DNA of 64,000 bases from Ashinkailepas kermadecensis (GCA_034440615.1 JAOTOM010004868.1:447501-511500); one strand, 5' to 3'. Positions 23,096 to 34,095 are shown, numbered from the stretch's first letter. Program-made: numbers and translations. The notes: generated by a model not told the origin, from the letters alone.

Positions 23096-23133
23096 TGGTT
23101 GGTTGGTTATTGGTTTTATGACACGTTGACCGT
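23096..23133 (-). mobile_element. mini-retroposon M4 (38 bp; SINE-core tail only)
   Basis: The minus strand reads ACGGTCAACGTGTCATAAAA then CCAATAACCAACCAACCA, the last 38 bases of the SINE core and tail. It is flanked by AAATGGGTTAGGT at 23083-23095 and 23134-23146. This is the shortest copy in the window. Confidence 0.85.
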
Positions 23134-23146
23134 AAATGGGTTAGGT

Positions 23147-23203
23147 TGGTCAGTTATTGGAGTTTAGGGGCGCATCGACTGAGTTGGTCATGCAGCGCCC
23201 ATT
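23147..23203 (-). mobile_element. core-only mini-retroposon M5 (57 bp)
   Basis: The minus strand reads AATGGGCGCTGCATGACC, AACTCAGTCGATGCGCCCC, TAAACTCCAATAACTGACCA. The outer stem GGGCGC/GCGCCC is perfect. It is flanked by AAATGGGTTAGGT at 23134-23146 and 23204-23216, so it shares a target copy with M4. Confidence 0.92.
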
Positions 23204-23619
23204 AAATGGGTTAGGTATGGTTAGGTTAGTTCAGTTTAGTTTTTTTATGTTGGAAATTTTTCAATTAAATTCAAATTTAAAAAAGTTCCATTTGCACTAA
23301 AAAGAAGTGGTCCCATCGGCCATCATCCTAGTCACCTTCATAAACATGGTATTCTTTAGATATTGAGGGAAAAAAACCTTTTAAGACAATTTTACCAATC
23401 TTTTGGCCTGTCCCACTCAAAGAGGAATAGGCTCCCTCCTAAGAGGAAAAGATGCCCTTCAGCATGCTCCAGTGCACCCGCACCCCACACACACATGTAC
23501 TCAATGAATTTTGAGCCGAAGGCACCCTTTCGAGGAAACGGTGCCTGAGGACGTGTCCACAAAAACATTTCCAGATCCACCGATATAGGTACTATGCACA
23601 TTACGTCACCAGAACTTAC

Positions 23620-23758
23620 CACCAGGTGTCGTTGAGAAGATGGTTCCCCCTGGTGTTGAGCTGTAGTCGGAAGGAAGCTCGTTGACATGACCCAACGTCA
23701 CATTTCGCGTGGGAATCGCCTGATTCATCGACTGCCGGGCCATAGGTGAAGCAGACAT
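23620..23758 (-). CDS. Thor: eIF4E-binding protein (4E-BP/Thor), exon 1 coding part
   Basis: Encodes the first 46 residues plus one base of a 4E-BP, the cytoplasmic translational repressor that binds cap-binding protein eIF4E and is released when TOR phosphorylates it. Visible features are an AIPTR segment (residues 14-18; compare the RAIP motif of mammalian 4E-BP1) and DYSSTPGGTIFSTTPG at 31-46. There, T35-P36 and T44-P45 match the two priming TOR sites (human T37 and T46). The ATG at 23758-23756 gives the family-typical N-terminus MSASPMARQ. Coding ends in phase 1 at CCTGGTG|GTAAGT, a consensus donor at 23619-23614. The eIF4E-binding YxxxxLphi motif should lie in exon 2, which I could not find at lower coordinates within this window. 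The symbol is the fly name. Identity rests on recognised family sequence, not a search. Confidence 0.93.
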
Positions 23759-24030
23759 CTTGAGAAGGCGACGGTGACTAGGATTGGGATACAAATACAC
23801 AGCTAAAACAGGAAGGTGGATACCTAGACTATCGAAGAGAAAACCTGCGCTGGTACCACGTCACACCAAAATCGCAGGCAAAGAAAAAACCCTGAGAACC
23901 GACAACGTCCGCGACCACACCCCCACTCCGTGCAACGAACGTAAACAACGGCGCAGCAGAGAGCGCAACAAGCCGACCACGAGTGCGCCGGCATCGCCGC
24001 GGTTACTTATAGGACGTGTTTCATTGCCAA
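23759..24030 (-). promoter_or_regulatory. candidate 4E-BP promoter/5' UTR with FOXO-like site
   Basis: CpG-rich relative to the AT-rich intron beside it. GTAAACAA, the canonical FOXO/DAF-16 core, lies at 23940-23947, about 185 bp upstream of the start codon. Known Thor genes are FOXO targets. A TATAAGTA-like word lies on the minus strand at about 24005-24012. Neither site is proven. One 8-mer of this kind is expected by chance every few tens of kilobases. Confidence 0.4.
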
Positions 24031-24364
24031 CTATAATGCTATTGGTAGTCAAAACTAACCCCACCCACTCTGCAACCGATGCTCATGGCAACCGACTGCC
24101 GAATAGTGGGTGGTGCAGAAATGGCGCAGTTATGTGTATCAAACCTGGATGCAGGGATGTTGTTTTGTATACTTTTGGATGGGCATGTGCCCCTCAATGT
24201 TCAATTTTGTCCCTCCAATAGTGAATTTGCCAACCCCCCCAATGTGAAGTTTTCCCAGATGGGCCCCTGTGGCTCTTATTAAGCCTTAATACTTTAAGTG
24301 GAAATGGGCATGCAGCAAAAAGCATAAAACTGCGGGCTGCGATCGGAGCGGGAGCATCGATGCC

Positions 24365-24460
24365 CCCGCCGATGGTCTCACCGATGGCCCCGCCGATTGT
24401 CCCACCGATGGTCGCACCGATGGTCCCATGGATGGTCCCACTGGTGGCCCGTCGATGTTT
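24365..24460 (+). repeat. degenerate 12-bp tandem repeat
   Basis: About eight units of CCGATGGTCCCA with variants (CCGATGGCCCCG, CCGATTGTCCCA, TGGATGGTCCCA). The nearby plus-strand frame MSHRWSHRWSHGW is an artefact of this repeat. Confidence 0.85.
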
Positions 24461-24791
24461 CCGCCGAGGGCGCTAAATCTAATGAAGTCCACCTGTTCAC
24501 TCTGGTCACCTGTCATGGGGCCGCTCGCGATTGCGCCAACCGACGCCTCAAGGCGTCAATAACGGTCACGAAACTGGGCGTCTTGGTCGTGAAAATATTC
24601 GCACCTGAGTGGTGATCAACACAGAAAGGTGTTGCTCTACCAGCAAGTTAAACTTGGTGCTGTCTTCCTGGATTTCAGCCACCCGAAACGCACAGTCCGT
24701 CTGCATCTGCTAGAGGTCTGTCTTCTCCGGAGAAAGGAGAAAAGTGTGATAGCCTGAACGCAGCCAGCTGCTGGCTTACAGATGCAGGAGT

Positions 24792-25517
24792 CAGGGGCAG
24801 ATGCCTGGGGGCTGGGGGAATGTGCCTCCCTCCTATGGGAGGTTATCGCCCCTCCGGCCGGGGAAAGGCGCTCATCCGGGAAGGCTCGAGTGATATTATG
24901 TTACTACTATACTTTTTTATAGTCAGAACAGCCCCTCCGACAGAAAAAGATGTCCCTTCAGTGTGTTCCGATGGCCCCCCCCCCCCCCCGAATTTGTCGG
25001 TCAGAGGCCCCCTCGGAAGGAAAAGACACCCCCTCCAGGCAGAAGCGGGTTCGGAAATTGTCATGAAAGGAACTTGGTCTCTTGAGGGGCGCCACTAGCT
25101 GAACATTTGACGGGTGGGGTGCACTCGGGCCTTCCCGGAGGGGCACCATTACCTTCCAAGGTGCGCATCTGGCTGAAGAATTCGAGGGGGTTCACTCCAA
25201 CACACTGGATGAAGGTCTTTTCCTTCCAAGGAGCGTCTATGGCTGAATAATTCGAGGGGATGCACACGAGCACACAGAAAGAGCGCCTTTTCCTCTGAGA
25301 GGGGCGCCTCTAGCTGGAAAATTCGATGGGGATACACTCGAGCTTTCCCGGAGTGAGGCACTTTCCTGGCCGAAGGGGCGCCAAATTCCATGGGGCACAT
25401 GCATTCAGTGCCACCCCTGTGTCCACCCCTGCCTAAGCACTTTTGCAGTGGCGGTCCTCCAAAGAAATGGCGCCCCTTTAGATAAGAGTCCCATGACAAT
25501 TCCTGGATCCGCCCCTG
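24792..25517. mobile_element. hAT-like non-autonomous element, family A, intact (726 bp)
   Basis: The ends CAGGGGCAGATGCCTGG and (read inward from the right) CAGGGGCGGATCCAGGAATT are inverted repeats with a few mismatches. The flanking octamers GCAGGAGT (24784-24791) and GCAAGAGT (25518-25525) match at seven of eight, the hAT target-site length. The inside is built from about four ~70-bp subrepeats around GGGGCGCCTCTAGCTGAA and AATTCGAGGGG, at about 25084, 25160, 25228 and 25297. No transposase is encoded. A C-run lies at 24977-24988. Confidence 0.85.
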
Positions 25518-25525
25518 GCAAGAGT

Positions 25526-27009
25526 CCCTGCGACGCGGACGTCAACATGTTGGGCTTTGAAAATTACTTTTTTCCACATCCTCGTCTCTTTCCCGGGGCT
25601 ATAACATCCATCACCCGATGCCCAATCTTCAAAATGAGGAATAATTATGTTACGATACATTTTTGGCTACATGTATGGTAAGATGCCATCTTTTATATTA
25701 TCCGTGACTTGTAGGTACAATAGTGACTACTTTGCCTAATTCACAGGCACGTACCTACTTGGGGAGTGGCGATGCGTACTTATTTTACCATATACCTAAG
25801 ACATACAGGACATATAAAAAGTAGATACATCAGAAATGTATACTTCTTAGAACAGCTACAGAGACCCGAAAATAGCACAGAAGCAGCAGAATATTGTACA
25901 TGCAGTGCATTTAGTACAATATAAATTAAAACTATCTTAATTCCGTGACATCAGCGATTAGACAGCCAGACAGAGAGTGGTGCACATTTGATGCATTGCA
26001 CTGCATTTACCTGCTGTTATTCCGGCCTCCGTTTTCGCAGAAACCAGAAATCACGCTTGCTCGCATGTAGCCTGATTTTGTTTCCAGCATTGCTATTCCA
26101 CTATCAATGTCTACCGGCTCAATTTCCTAGATAGTTGTGCAGTCTCACAGTACGACGTCTACCCGCAGTCTACCCGCAGTACGACTTCAAGATTGAGAGT
26201 CCACGTAGCAAGTGTGCGTCTGTGATAATACAGGCAGCCAGTGTGCATGAGCAAGGTTTTCGTTTGACGTTGGCGATGAGGGGCCCAATGCAATATCGAC
26301 AACATTTTTTTGCTAATTGAATTTAGAAACGCTACAAGACATGGATCCCTTTTACATCGCTCACGACGGCTTCTTCCTTCCACCCCATGCATGCCCTTAA
26401 TAGTAGGGTACTGGTACTGGTAACGGATTGAGGTTACAGGAGTGTAATATGATTGGATGCAGGGGTCTGACATGGTCACACACATGCATTTATACATCTT
26501 GGTGATGTTGTCTGGCTGATGGTGGGAGACCGCGGCAGATGACAAACTATAGCTTCGTTCCTATATACTTCTGAGTTGTGTGTTATGTGCCCTGAGATCA
26601 TTAAAGGCAGATGCGTTGCATTATTATCTTCATCAGAAAACATTGCAACAGCCATCACACTTTCATATTTCCGTGACAAGTCACTAGAATATGAAGGTCC
26701 GAAAGGGCCTGATTTGGCTCAGATTGCCAGACATAGTTATACTGAGCACGCATTCGTCCACAGACGTTTCCACAGGCAGCGTTCACCGTTTAAGTTTGCA
26801 CTGGCTGTTCCGGCAGAGTGAGCGAGCGTTCCGAGCGAACGCTGTGATACAAATGTTAACACCCACTTGGTCTTGCTTGCTTTGATTTTGAAGATGTCTT
26901 GAACTCGGCCTCTTTTCAGGTAATATTGGTATGAGATGAACTGGCGTGATGACGGTGCGTTAGGTAGATTTAACTCGCAACTGCGCTTGATTAGGATTAG
27001 ATAGTGCTA
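25526..27009. other. unique sequence, no gene recognised
   Basis: Short open frames on both strands at 26130-26890. No domain or convincing exon is seen. Confidence 0.4.
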
Positions 27010-28322
27010 TCTTTTCACCATAAAAAAACACATACAGACAGACAGACAGACTTGTATTGAGGTAATCCACAATGGACTTGTGGCTATTACGACTCGCGTT
27101 AATTAGATAAAACAGCACAGCACAAATGGTCACAATCACATAACAGTTAAACCGGTGGTTATACATGTCATAAAAACAATTTAAAAAATAAAATAATAAT
27201 AAATACAGCAGGGCGAGCAGCAAATCAGTCCGGCACGGGCGGCACGTTAAACAGGTGCCGCCGTACGTGGCGACCAAAGATCGGCACGGGAAGTCGCATC
27301 AGCTTGGGTGGCAGCGAGTTGTACATAAGTGGTGCTCTGGAGCTAAATCGTCTCTTCCCCATCTGAGTGAGGGAACGGGGGACATGCAAGTGATGGTCCT
27401 GACGGGTGGTCCGGTCACGAATCTCCGCCACGATGGCGAGATCATGAGCCAATGACTCTGGCTCACCATGACGACGCACCTTGTGTGAGGCACAGGGTGT
27501 GGTATCTGCCCAGGTTCTTCGCGCTGAGCCAGCCCAGTCTCCTCAGAAGATCCGAAACATGGTCAAACTGCTTGCGGCCGAAAATTACTTTTTCCGAGTA
27601 GATTATAATTTTTTGTATGCGAGATAGGTTCTTTTTGGTTCCGTTACCATACACAGAAATACAGTAGCGGATCTGCGAGAAGACCAGCGCGACCAGCGCA
27701 TTGACCAGCGCGGAGATGACGGCAGATGGAAGGTGCCCCCTTAGATGCGATAGACCACCCATAACTCCAAAACAACGCCGTCACTTCTGAGACGTGCAAG
27801 TCCCAGCTGAGCGAGCGATCGAAAATAAGACCGATATTTTTGCATTCCGAAATGGTGGGTAGATCGTCACCGCGAAATTGCACCGTGATATCCGGTAAGG
27901 CACGCATATTTTGTGGGCTGTCCAATAACATCAGTTGTGTCTTAGCAACGCTAATTTTCAGTCCATTTGCTCGAAACCAGATCTCGAGGGAGGCCAAATC
28001 TGTTTCCATATGAGCGACGACATTTTAAATTTCAAATTTCTTACCACTGACCAAAATTTTGGTGTCGTCGGGATAGCCACTGCGCCTTCGGCGAACAGGC
28101 TGAGGTCGTTGGCGAAGACGCAGTAGAGGAGAGGTCCGAGAGATGATCCTTGAAAAACGCCGATGCTGTTGGGCAACGGGGAAGATTTTTGGACGACACC
28201 CAGACTGTCAGCAAGGCTGACACTCTGGGTGTGGTTCTGAAGATAAGCCGAAAACCAGGATGTATCGATGCTGTGGAGACTTAATTTTGACACGAGTTTT
28301 GAGTGGTCCATCAATATGACCT
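27010..28322 (-). mobile_element. LINE, 5'-truncated: reverse transcriptase second half to 3' tail
   Basis: The minus strand, in several frames, spells a non-LTR ORF2 C-terminus. The blocks are SAYLQNHTQSVSLADSLG, GVFQGSSLGPLLYCVFANDL (RT domain 4, canonical QGSxLGPLLF) at about 28100-28170, LEIWFRANGLKISVAKTQLM at about 27930-27990, IGLIFDRSLSWDLHVSEV at about 27790, ALVFSQIRYCISVYGN at about 27650, and MGKRRFSSRAPLMYNSLPP to the VPD stop at about 27225. A 3' UTR and a CTGTCTGTCTG tail (27035-27055) follow. Frameshifts make it inactive. The YADD motif falls at a damaged spot. The same family left the 13.6-kb copy. Confidence 0.9.
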
Positions 28323-30390
28323 GAAATCGATTAAAAAGTTACATAGAAGAACTAAACATTTTATATTGAGTGCCTGAACGCAGCCCGCTCCACTGTCTCA
28401 GTTTGTGTAATGCATGTTGGTATGATCGGAGCCATGATTCCCTACCTGGGAGTGTGTCTGTGTGTCTTGCCCGCAAATATTAATATTAATAATATATGAA
28501 TAGTTTGCCATCACGCATGTGTGTGGGTGCACTCCTAGATTATTCGTTGATTCATGAGCAACGAAGGAAACGTGGCTGGGGAACTTTTGAACACTGGTAG
28601 AACGGAATGTTTCGAAAATTGCATTCGCTGTTCTTTTGTTGGGCTTTCAATTGAGTTGGACAATTGTATACCCCTCCAGTGATAACCTGGTCTTCTAGAC
28701 GTGTGGTTGCATTTTTGTCTTTTATCTTGAGCAGCACCTCAATTGCAAATTTATCCTATCAGCAGACTAAGTCGCCTAAATCTAGCGTACAAACACAATT
28801 GAGGACAGGGTCGATTAACGCGAGCGCCGGAGGGCCTCTCAGATCACACGCCCAGGACGGGCAATGACTCGGCCCCAAGACCACATGATTTCGAAATGAT
28901 AAGCTATAAGCACACAATTGTTTAGGTTAGATTACCGATGTAGTGAACTCGCGTCAGTACAAATTGCATGACCATAGGCCTTTAAAGTCAAATGAGGTCG
29001 TGATCGGCTGCCTCACCGCACCGCCGCTCCACCGTACCGACGAAGCCTTTATGACCTTGAACGCTTGCCGGCCTGCGCACGGTCGGCCGATTTGGCACCC
29101 CCGCAATTACTATATTTACGAACGGATTTCGATTTTGTGCTGCATAGGATGCGCTTATCGATTTTTTACACAGCCAGAATATTGCATTATAATATCGCCG
29201 CGAGTTTATGAGATAATGTTTTTTTTTAAATACAGGAGAAGTGGGCGGATTCCGCCCCCCCCCCTTCGATACGCGTGTTCAATTACTACATCAATCCTGT
29301 AGCACTTTGTCTTCCACCAATCATTTTCATAAAACAGCACCTATTATGCCTGGATGACAAATTATTGTTAAGTTCAGCTGGTTCCAAGATACCAGACATC
29401 AAGATTACGATGATGTTGATTCAAGCTACATAAGTGGATATGGAGTTGTCGGAGATGTATATTGGTTTAAATAGTGAAATTATAAACACTGGAGTACAAA
29501 TCAATCTAGACCCCCTGGTTTGGCACCCTGCTAATGTTCAATGGTCATTTGCCCTGTTCAATCTGAAAATAGGTCTTGAAAATTATGACGTGCCCCTAGA
29601 TTCGTGAGAGGTATCCAGCCTTCGTGTGATATATCTGCATACTAGAGTCGCTTGAATATTAAGCAACAAAATTGCCAAAATTTGACAATGCATAATCTTC
29701 ACAGAAGGTCGCCATGTTCACTAGTCGCCGCCAAGTGGCAAATTCCGTGAAATTATTTTGCGAGCACGATTGACGAAATGCATGACGTCATATCCAAACC
29801 TCAAGTACTCCCCACATGATCGCTTGACCAATCAGATGGTAGGTTTAGAGGTGTGCAAGATTTCATGAAGATGACCGCCGCCTGAACAGCTGATTAAATC
29901 ATGATCTCAATTTGAAATGTTGCGTAATTCAAGCCTTTTAACACGTCCATGTTTTTGATCCCAGTAAGATGTTATTATATACAAGTATAATTTACACATA
30001 ACTCAGACGACTCATGTTGATGATCCTATAGTGCTGCCACCTATGCCATGCCGCAGGCACTCGGTGAGCAGACCGTTGACACGCGGCGCCCGAAAGCCGC
30101 CATTGGTCGTCCTGCTGCTGGCGAGGGTTGTCGCGCTTGGTGTGTGCGGGCGGTCTTCTTGATGAGTTGAGGCCATCCCTCGGATGCAGCCACATGGGCC
30201 GCCTTTTGCACCATGGGTGGAGTCACGGCGAGTACTTTTAAACGTTTATGGTGTGGGAAGTAGCTTATCACATGCTTGGGTACGTATAATTTGAACCTAG
30301 TAGGGGAAGAGGGGCTATCTGGACACGTTCCGTTTCCAGAACGCCGGTAATCTTCAAGTATTACCCCTCACGCTTTCTTTATGTCAACAA
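28323..30390. other. unique sequence, no gene recognised
   Basis: Low-complexity spots only (C-run at about 29258-29268). A minus-strand frame at 28552-28737 has unusual cysteine spacing, but it is not recognised. Confidence 0.4.
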
Positions 30391-30852
30391 TGCATCCGAG
30401 TCACCGTCAGCTGACTGCGTCAGCTGTCGGTGACGTCACTCAAGCGTACAAAAACACTTCCAGCACCCAGCTTCCAGCCGAGTTCACTGGATGACCCCAG
30501 GGCATCACCAGTAATATTTTTAAGGGGTCGATGTGGTGCTCATCCATTGGCGTCAGCAACAAATTTGTCTACGAAGCAGTTGTGGAGGTATTTATTCAGG
30601 GCTTCACAGAACATTTTCCTTTGATTGGTGGTGGTTGAGATGGCACTTTAGATACAGCACAAGGAATTTCCTGCTAGGGGGAGGGTGTGCAGATTCTATT
30701 TCACGATGGTGAAAACCTAACCTAACCTAACACTAACCTAACCAAATCCTTAGAAATATTCCTGGTGATGCCCTTGGGTCATTTTGTGCACCCAACAGGG
30801 GTGTCTGTACGTTTGAGTGCTGTCACCAACAGCTGACGATGGCTTGGATACA
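30391..30852. mobile_element. fold-back element FB1 (imperfect long inverted repeat)
   Basis: The left arm (30391-30535) and right arm (30748-30852) are inverted copies with small indels. Matching words include GTCAGCTG(T)(C/T)GGTGAC, CACTCAA(G/A)CGTACA, GGGCATCACCAG and AATATTT(T/C)TAAGG. The ~210-bp loop contains AACCTAACCTAACCTAAC. No coding sequence and no clear target duplication. Confidence 0.75.
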
Positions 30853-31011
30853 TTGGGTGGTTTTACAGCGACAATTTGTTCACGCATCTGGTCGCTTTCG
30901 ATCCTTCCAAGTCATTCCTAGGTTCAACTAAAACACTCCAGACATGAGCTAAAAAAGGGTAAATTTTTGTTTAAAGGTTTTGGGAATTTTTGGATTTTTT
31001 TTGCAGAATAC

Positions 31012-31802
31012 CATGTTTATGAACGTGATTCGGAAGATGCGATCATTCGTTCTCTCCGTAAATGCTTACGTCTCGGTTAGTCTTAGCGATAATATCTATA
31101 ATGCGCCATATATGCCACACCTCTGCTCTTTGTTGCATAATTTATCCATCCCCCACCTGGCACTTCTCAGACGTGATTAAAGGGACATTCAACACTTCAT
31201 GCAGTTGATTCAACACTTTTTCACGTAGAAAATGCTTCATTTCTGCCTCTTTGCCACATAGATGACACACCACAACGCCAACAAAATAAACACAGCACGG
31301 CTCAGAGAGCAGCCAGCTTCTGCTCGGTCTCGTCTTGCCTCACGACTTCCAACAAATAGTATAATTCATAATTAAATAGGAAAACCTAACCTAACTTAAT
31401 ACAATCTACTCTTATCTAAATTAATATAAACTCATTATAATTTAAAAACACAAGCGTAATATTTATCGTGACGTCATCCGTACATCACGGCCTCAAGCCG
31501 TGCTCTGCTTAGTTTTTTTCGGCATTGTGGTGGAGTAGTAGCGGTATGTCATCTATGTGGCAAAGAGAAGGAAATGAAGCATTTTTGACGTGAAAAAGTG
31601 TTTAATCAACTGCATGAAGTGTTGAATGTCCCTTTAATCACGTCTGAGAAGTGCCAGGCGAGGGATGTATAAATTACGCAACAAATAACAGCGGTGTGGC
31701 ATATATGGCGCATTATAGATATTATAGCTAAGATTAACCGAGACGTAAGCATTTACGGAGAAAACAAATTATCGCATCTTCCGAATCACGTTCATAAACA
31801 TG
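31012..31802. mobile_element. fold-back element FB2 (~260-bp inverted arms)
   Basis: The arms at 31012-31272 and about 31543-31802 are inverted copies that differ at only a few percent of sites. The tips read CATGTTTATGAACGTGATTC. Similarity continues weakly outward for another ~40 bp (GGATTTTT...GCAGAA). The ~270-bp loop has no open frame and includes AAAACCTAACCTAACTTAA. The tip sequence matches the repeat family at 20.4-23.4 kb. Confidence 0.9.
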
Positions 31803-32608
31803 TTCTGCCCCCAAAAATCCTACAATTAAAAAAACACCTTTTAAGAAAAAATACAAAAAAAAAGTACATCGGAGAACATTTAATATTAATAAGAATTGGT
31901 TTCAATCAATTTTTGCAGCTTTTTTGTTTGACAAATTATTGCTTGGTGGTGGGACTAAAAATATTTTACATTGTTTTTATTATAATTTTCCTCAAACCAT
32001 TTGATATTCCAAAACCATATCCCAATAGACGGCAGGTAACAAATCAGTCGGTGCGATATATTTATGAACTTGTGGACATCGATTAAATATACTCTTCCCA
32101 TTTTCTCTACTAATTATCAGGAAGTTGGCTTATAACTGCACTCCTTGCTAATTTACCCATAGCACCAATTTGTCATCTGGCAGTCATTTGTCAGCTGCCA
32201 GATACAGTAGAGCTGAGTGCAGTCTCCACATAAATCAGAAAGCATATTGTAATTTGCTGATGTTCGTAAGTTTAATTTTACTTATTTCAGCGGTGTCGAT
32301 AGTAAAACATTGTTATTAAAACTGATGTGAGAATTATAATTGGTGGTTGCTTTTAATTTATGTGGATCATTATGCCAGGTCTTCTCCCTCTATCCTGTTC
32401 CTTAGACCACATGACCGGAGAGCAAAAACTGCTGTAAAACTGCCTATTGTTGAGATAAAGGAAGTCTGAGGGGTAATACTTGAAGAATACCTGGAACACC
32501 TTCCTTTTGACTCCCATGTCATGTTCATTGCATGAATAACACAAATATGGTGGTATTCATGGACCTTTCTCTACCAAAATATGAAGGTCTGATTGCATAC
32601 CTAGTTCT
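31803..32608. other. AT-rich sequence, no gene recognised
   Basis: A plus-strand frame continues through the FB2 right arm, but shows no domain. Confidence 0.4.
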
Positions 32609-32623
32609 ACTGATTCTTTGTGT

Positions 32624-32672
32624 GCAATATAATCCACATGGGTTGACACATCCTAAAACCCCAATAATCATC
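32624..32672 (+). mobile_element. core-only mini-retroposon M6 (49 bp)
   Basis: Reads GCAATATAATCCACATGGG, TTGACACATCC, TAAAACCCCAATAATCATC. The exact 15-bp direct repeats ACTGATTCTTTGTGT flank it at 32609-32623 and 32673-32687. It belongs to the same subtype as M11 (GCAATATAA...GGTTGAC). Confidence 0.92.
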
Positions 32673-32687
32673 ACTGATTCTTTGTGT

Positions 32688-33520
32688 ATGGAGCTATCAA
32701 AGTCCATGGGTGACATTTTTAGACTTCCAAGAGAAGTTGGCTTATGAAAACCATAAGGAAGTGACTGACATTTTGTTTTGCAATTGCACCAGCATTTTTT
32801 TTTGTGGCTACTAACAGCTTGTACCATAACCACAACAGCTACTGTGAAGTAATCCTGCACAACATTTTCATGTTCAGAATACAGCACACCACCATGAAAT
32901 AATTGTTTTAAAGGTGCTCTTTGAAGGTGGTTAGAATTTTCATGAAAAGGAACTGTTTGAACATAGATAGCTTGTTCATTTTTGTGTTCAGTAACCACCA
33001 TACAATTACTGGCTTGGCCATACAGAAACAGCTGTATAGCTATTTGTTGCACGATGTCTTGAGTGTTCAGAAACCCTCCCTATTCCCCTACCTGCCCAGG
33101 TACCTGACTACAAAGGTAGGTGCCTGCCTACCTACAATGGGACATTGATGGCAAATTGTATTATTTTGTGTGTGCCTGTACAACCATAAAGCTGCTGAGC
33201 ACCCTGGAAATTAGAACTCCATAAAAAGTACCCCTGATAGTTTTAAAACTCCACAACAATCGATGAAGAGGCACTGTTTTTGCTAGCTAGTGGTATCAAT
33301 ATGTACATTTGCTATAAAAAATGACCTGTCTGTACCTCAGCCTTGGTACACATCGATGCAGGACTGGTGATCTATCATGAAATCCCTCCCAAACAAGTAT
33401 CCACATGGTGCTTCTTGATGTTTCTGATTACTCCATTATTAAAATGAATGGTGAACATTAATTAATTAACGGTGAATGCTAATTAATGGTGTAACGATGA
33501 GCATCAGCCTAACAAGAGGG
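32688..33520. other. unique sequence, no gene recognised
   Basis: GTAGGTGCCTGCCTACCTAC-like words near 33100-33135. No exon or repeat is recognised. Confidence 0.4.
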
Positions 33521-33539
33521 AGACCAGCCACTGAATTTT

Positions 33540-34095
33540 GTGCTTACCCACCATGGGGTAATGCCGTAATCCAATGATCTTCCGCGCCTTTGCAGATGGA
33601 GGTCGGAATACCGCGGACGTCGCTGTTGCGCAAATCTGACACCACGTGTGTATTCGGGTGATGGGCAGCGCCATCTATAAGAAAGGTATGGCCGGCACTG
33701 CCATCTATCGCTGCGTTTTGAAATCGGGTAGATCTCCAGGTAACTGTTTTCCAGGGACACACTTCAAGGACGTTGGGGACAGGCTGGAATGAGGTATGAC
33801 AGGAACGCACTGGGAGCGCTCGGATGTCTTTGAGGAAAGTGGGCCCAAGCCTGGAGCTGCACAATAGGTTCGAGGCTCGAGCATGGCGTCCTCCGTACAG
33901 TGATTCGGTCGGAAGGCGTACTGTAAAGGCGAGACTACATGATTGTCGAGCATGAACACGACGCCAATTGCGTGGAGGCGACCTTTTCCGCGATTTTGGA
34001 GAGTACCGGCAGAATTCAGATTGGCCTAAAATTGCTGAAAGAACAATCTCCGGACTTAGAAATGGGCGTGAGATTTTATGCATATCGCCCCTCCT
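33540..34095 (-). mobile_element. LINE fragment: N-terminal reverse transcriptase region, decayed
   Basis: Minus-strand frames give NFRPI-stop-ILPVLSKIAEKVAS (about 34040-33965; canonical NFRPISxLPxLSKIxEK, RT domain 1). They continue with NHVVSPLQYAFRPNHCTEDA (about 33945-33885; canonical QxAFRxxxSTEDA). Stops and frameshifts are frequent. With the endonuclease fragment upstream on the same strand, it may be one LINE split by later events. Confidence 0.8.

Larger units (their letters stand above)
20400..23360. repeat. block of ~1.0-1.1-kb dispersed repeats, direct and inverted, rich in AACCT
   Basis: A shared segment starting ATGTTTATGAAGGTGACTA, followed by a gap and AACATAACCTAACC, occurs in plus orientation near 20547, 21666 and 22676 (spacings about 1119 and 1010 bp). 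It occurs in minus orientation at about 22430-22500 and 23300-23350. A second conserved segment (CATTTGCTTCCATAAAA and GTGGTAACAAGA) recurs at 21310-21400, 22255-22310 and 23030-23090. The fold-back at 31.0-31.8 kb has the same tip sequence. Confidence 0.8.
18366..23619 (-). other. AT-rich region, inferred part of 4E-BP intron 1
   Basis: It lies directly 3' of the 4E-BP exon 1 donor on the minus strand and is much more AT-rich than its surroundings. I looked for a 4E-BP exon 2 (motif YDRxFL...RNSP) on the minus strand here and did not find it, so the intron probably runs past this region. The repeats it carries are listed separately. Confidence 0.5.
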
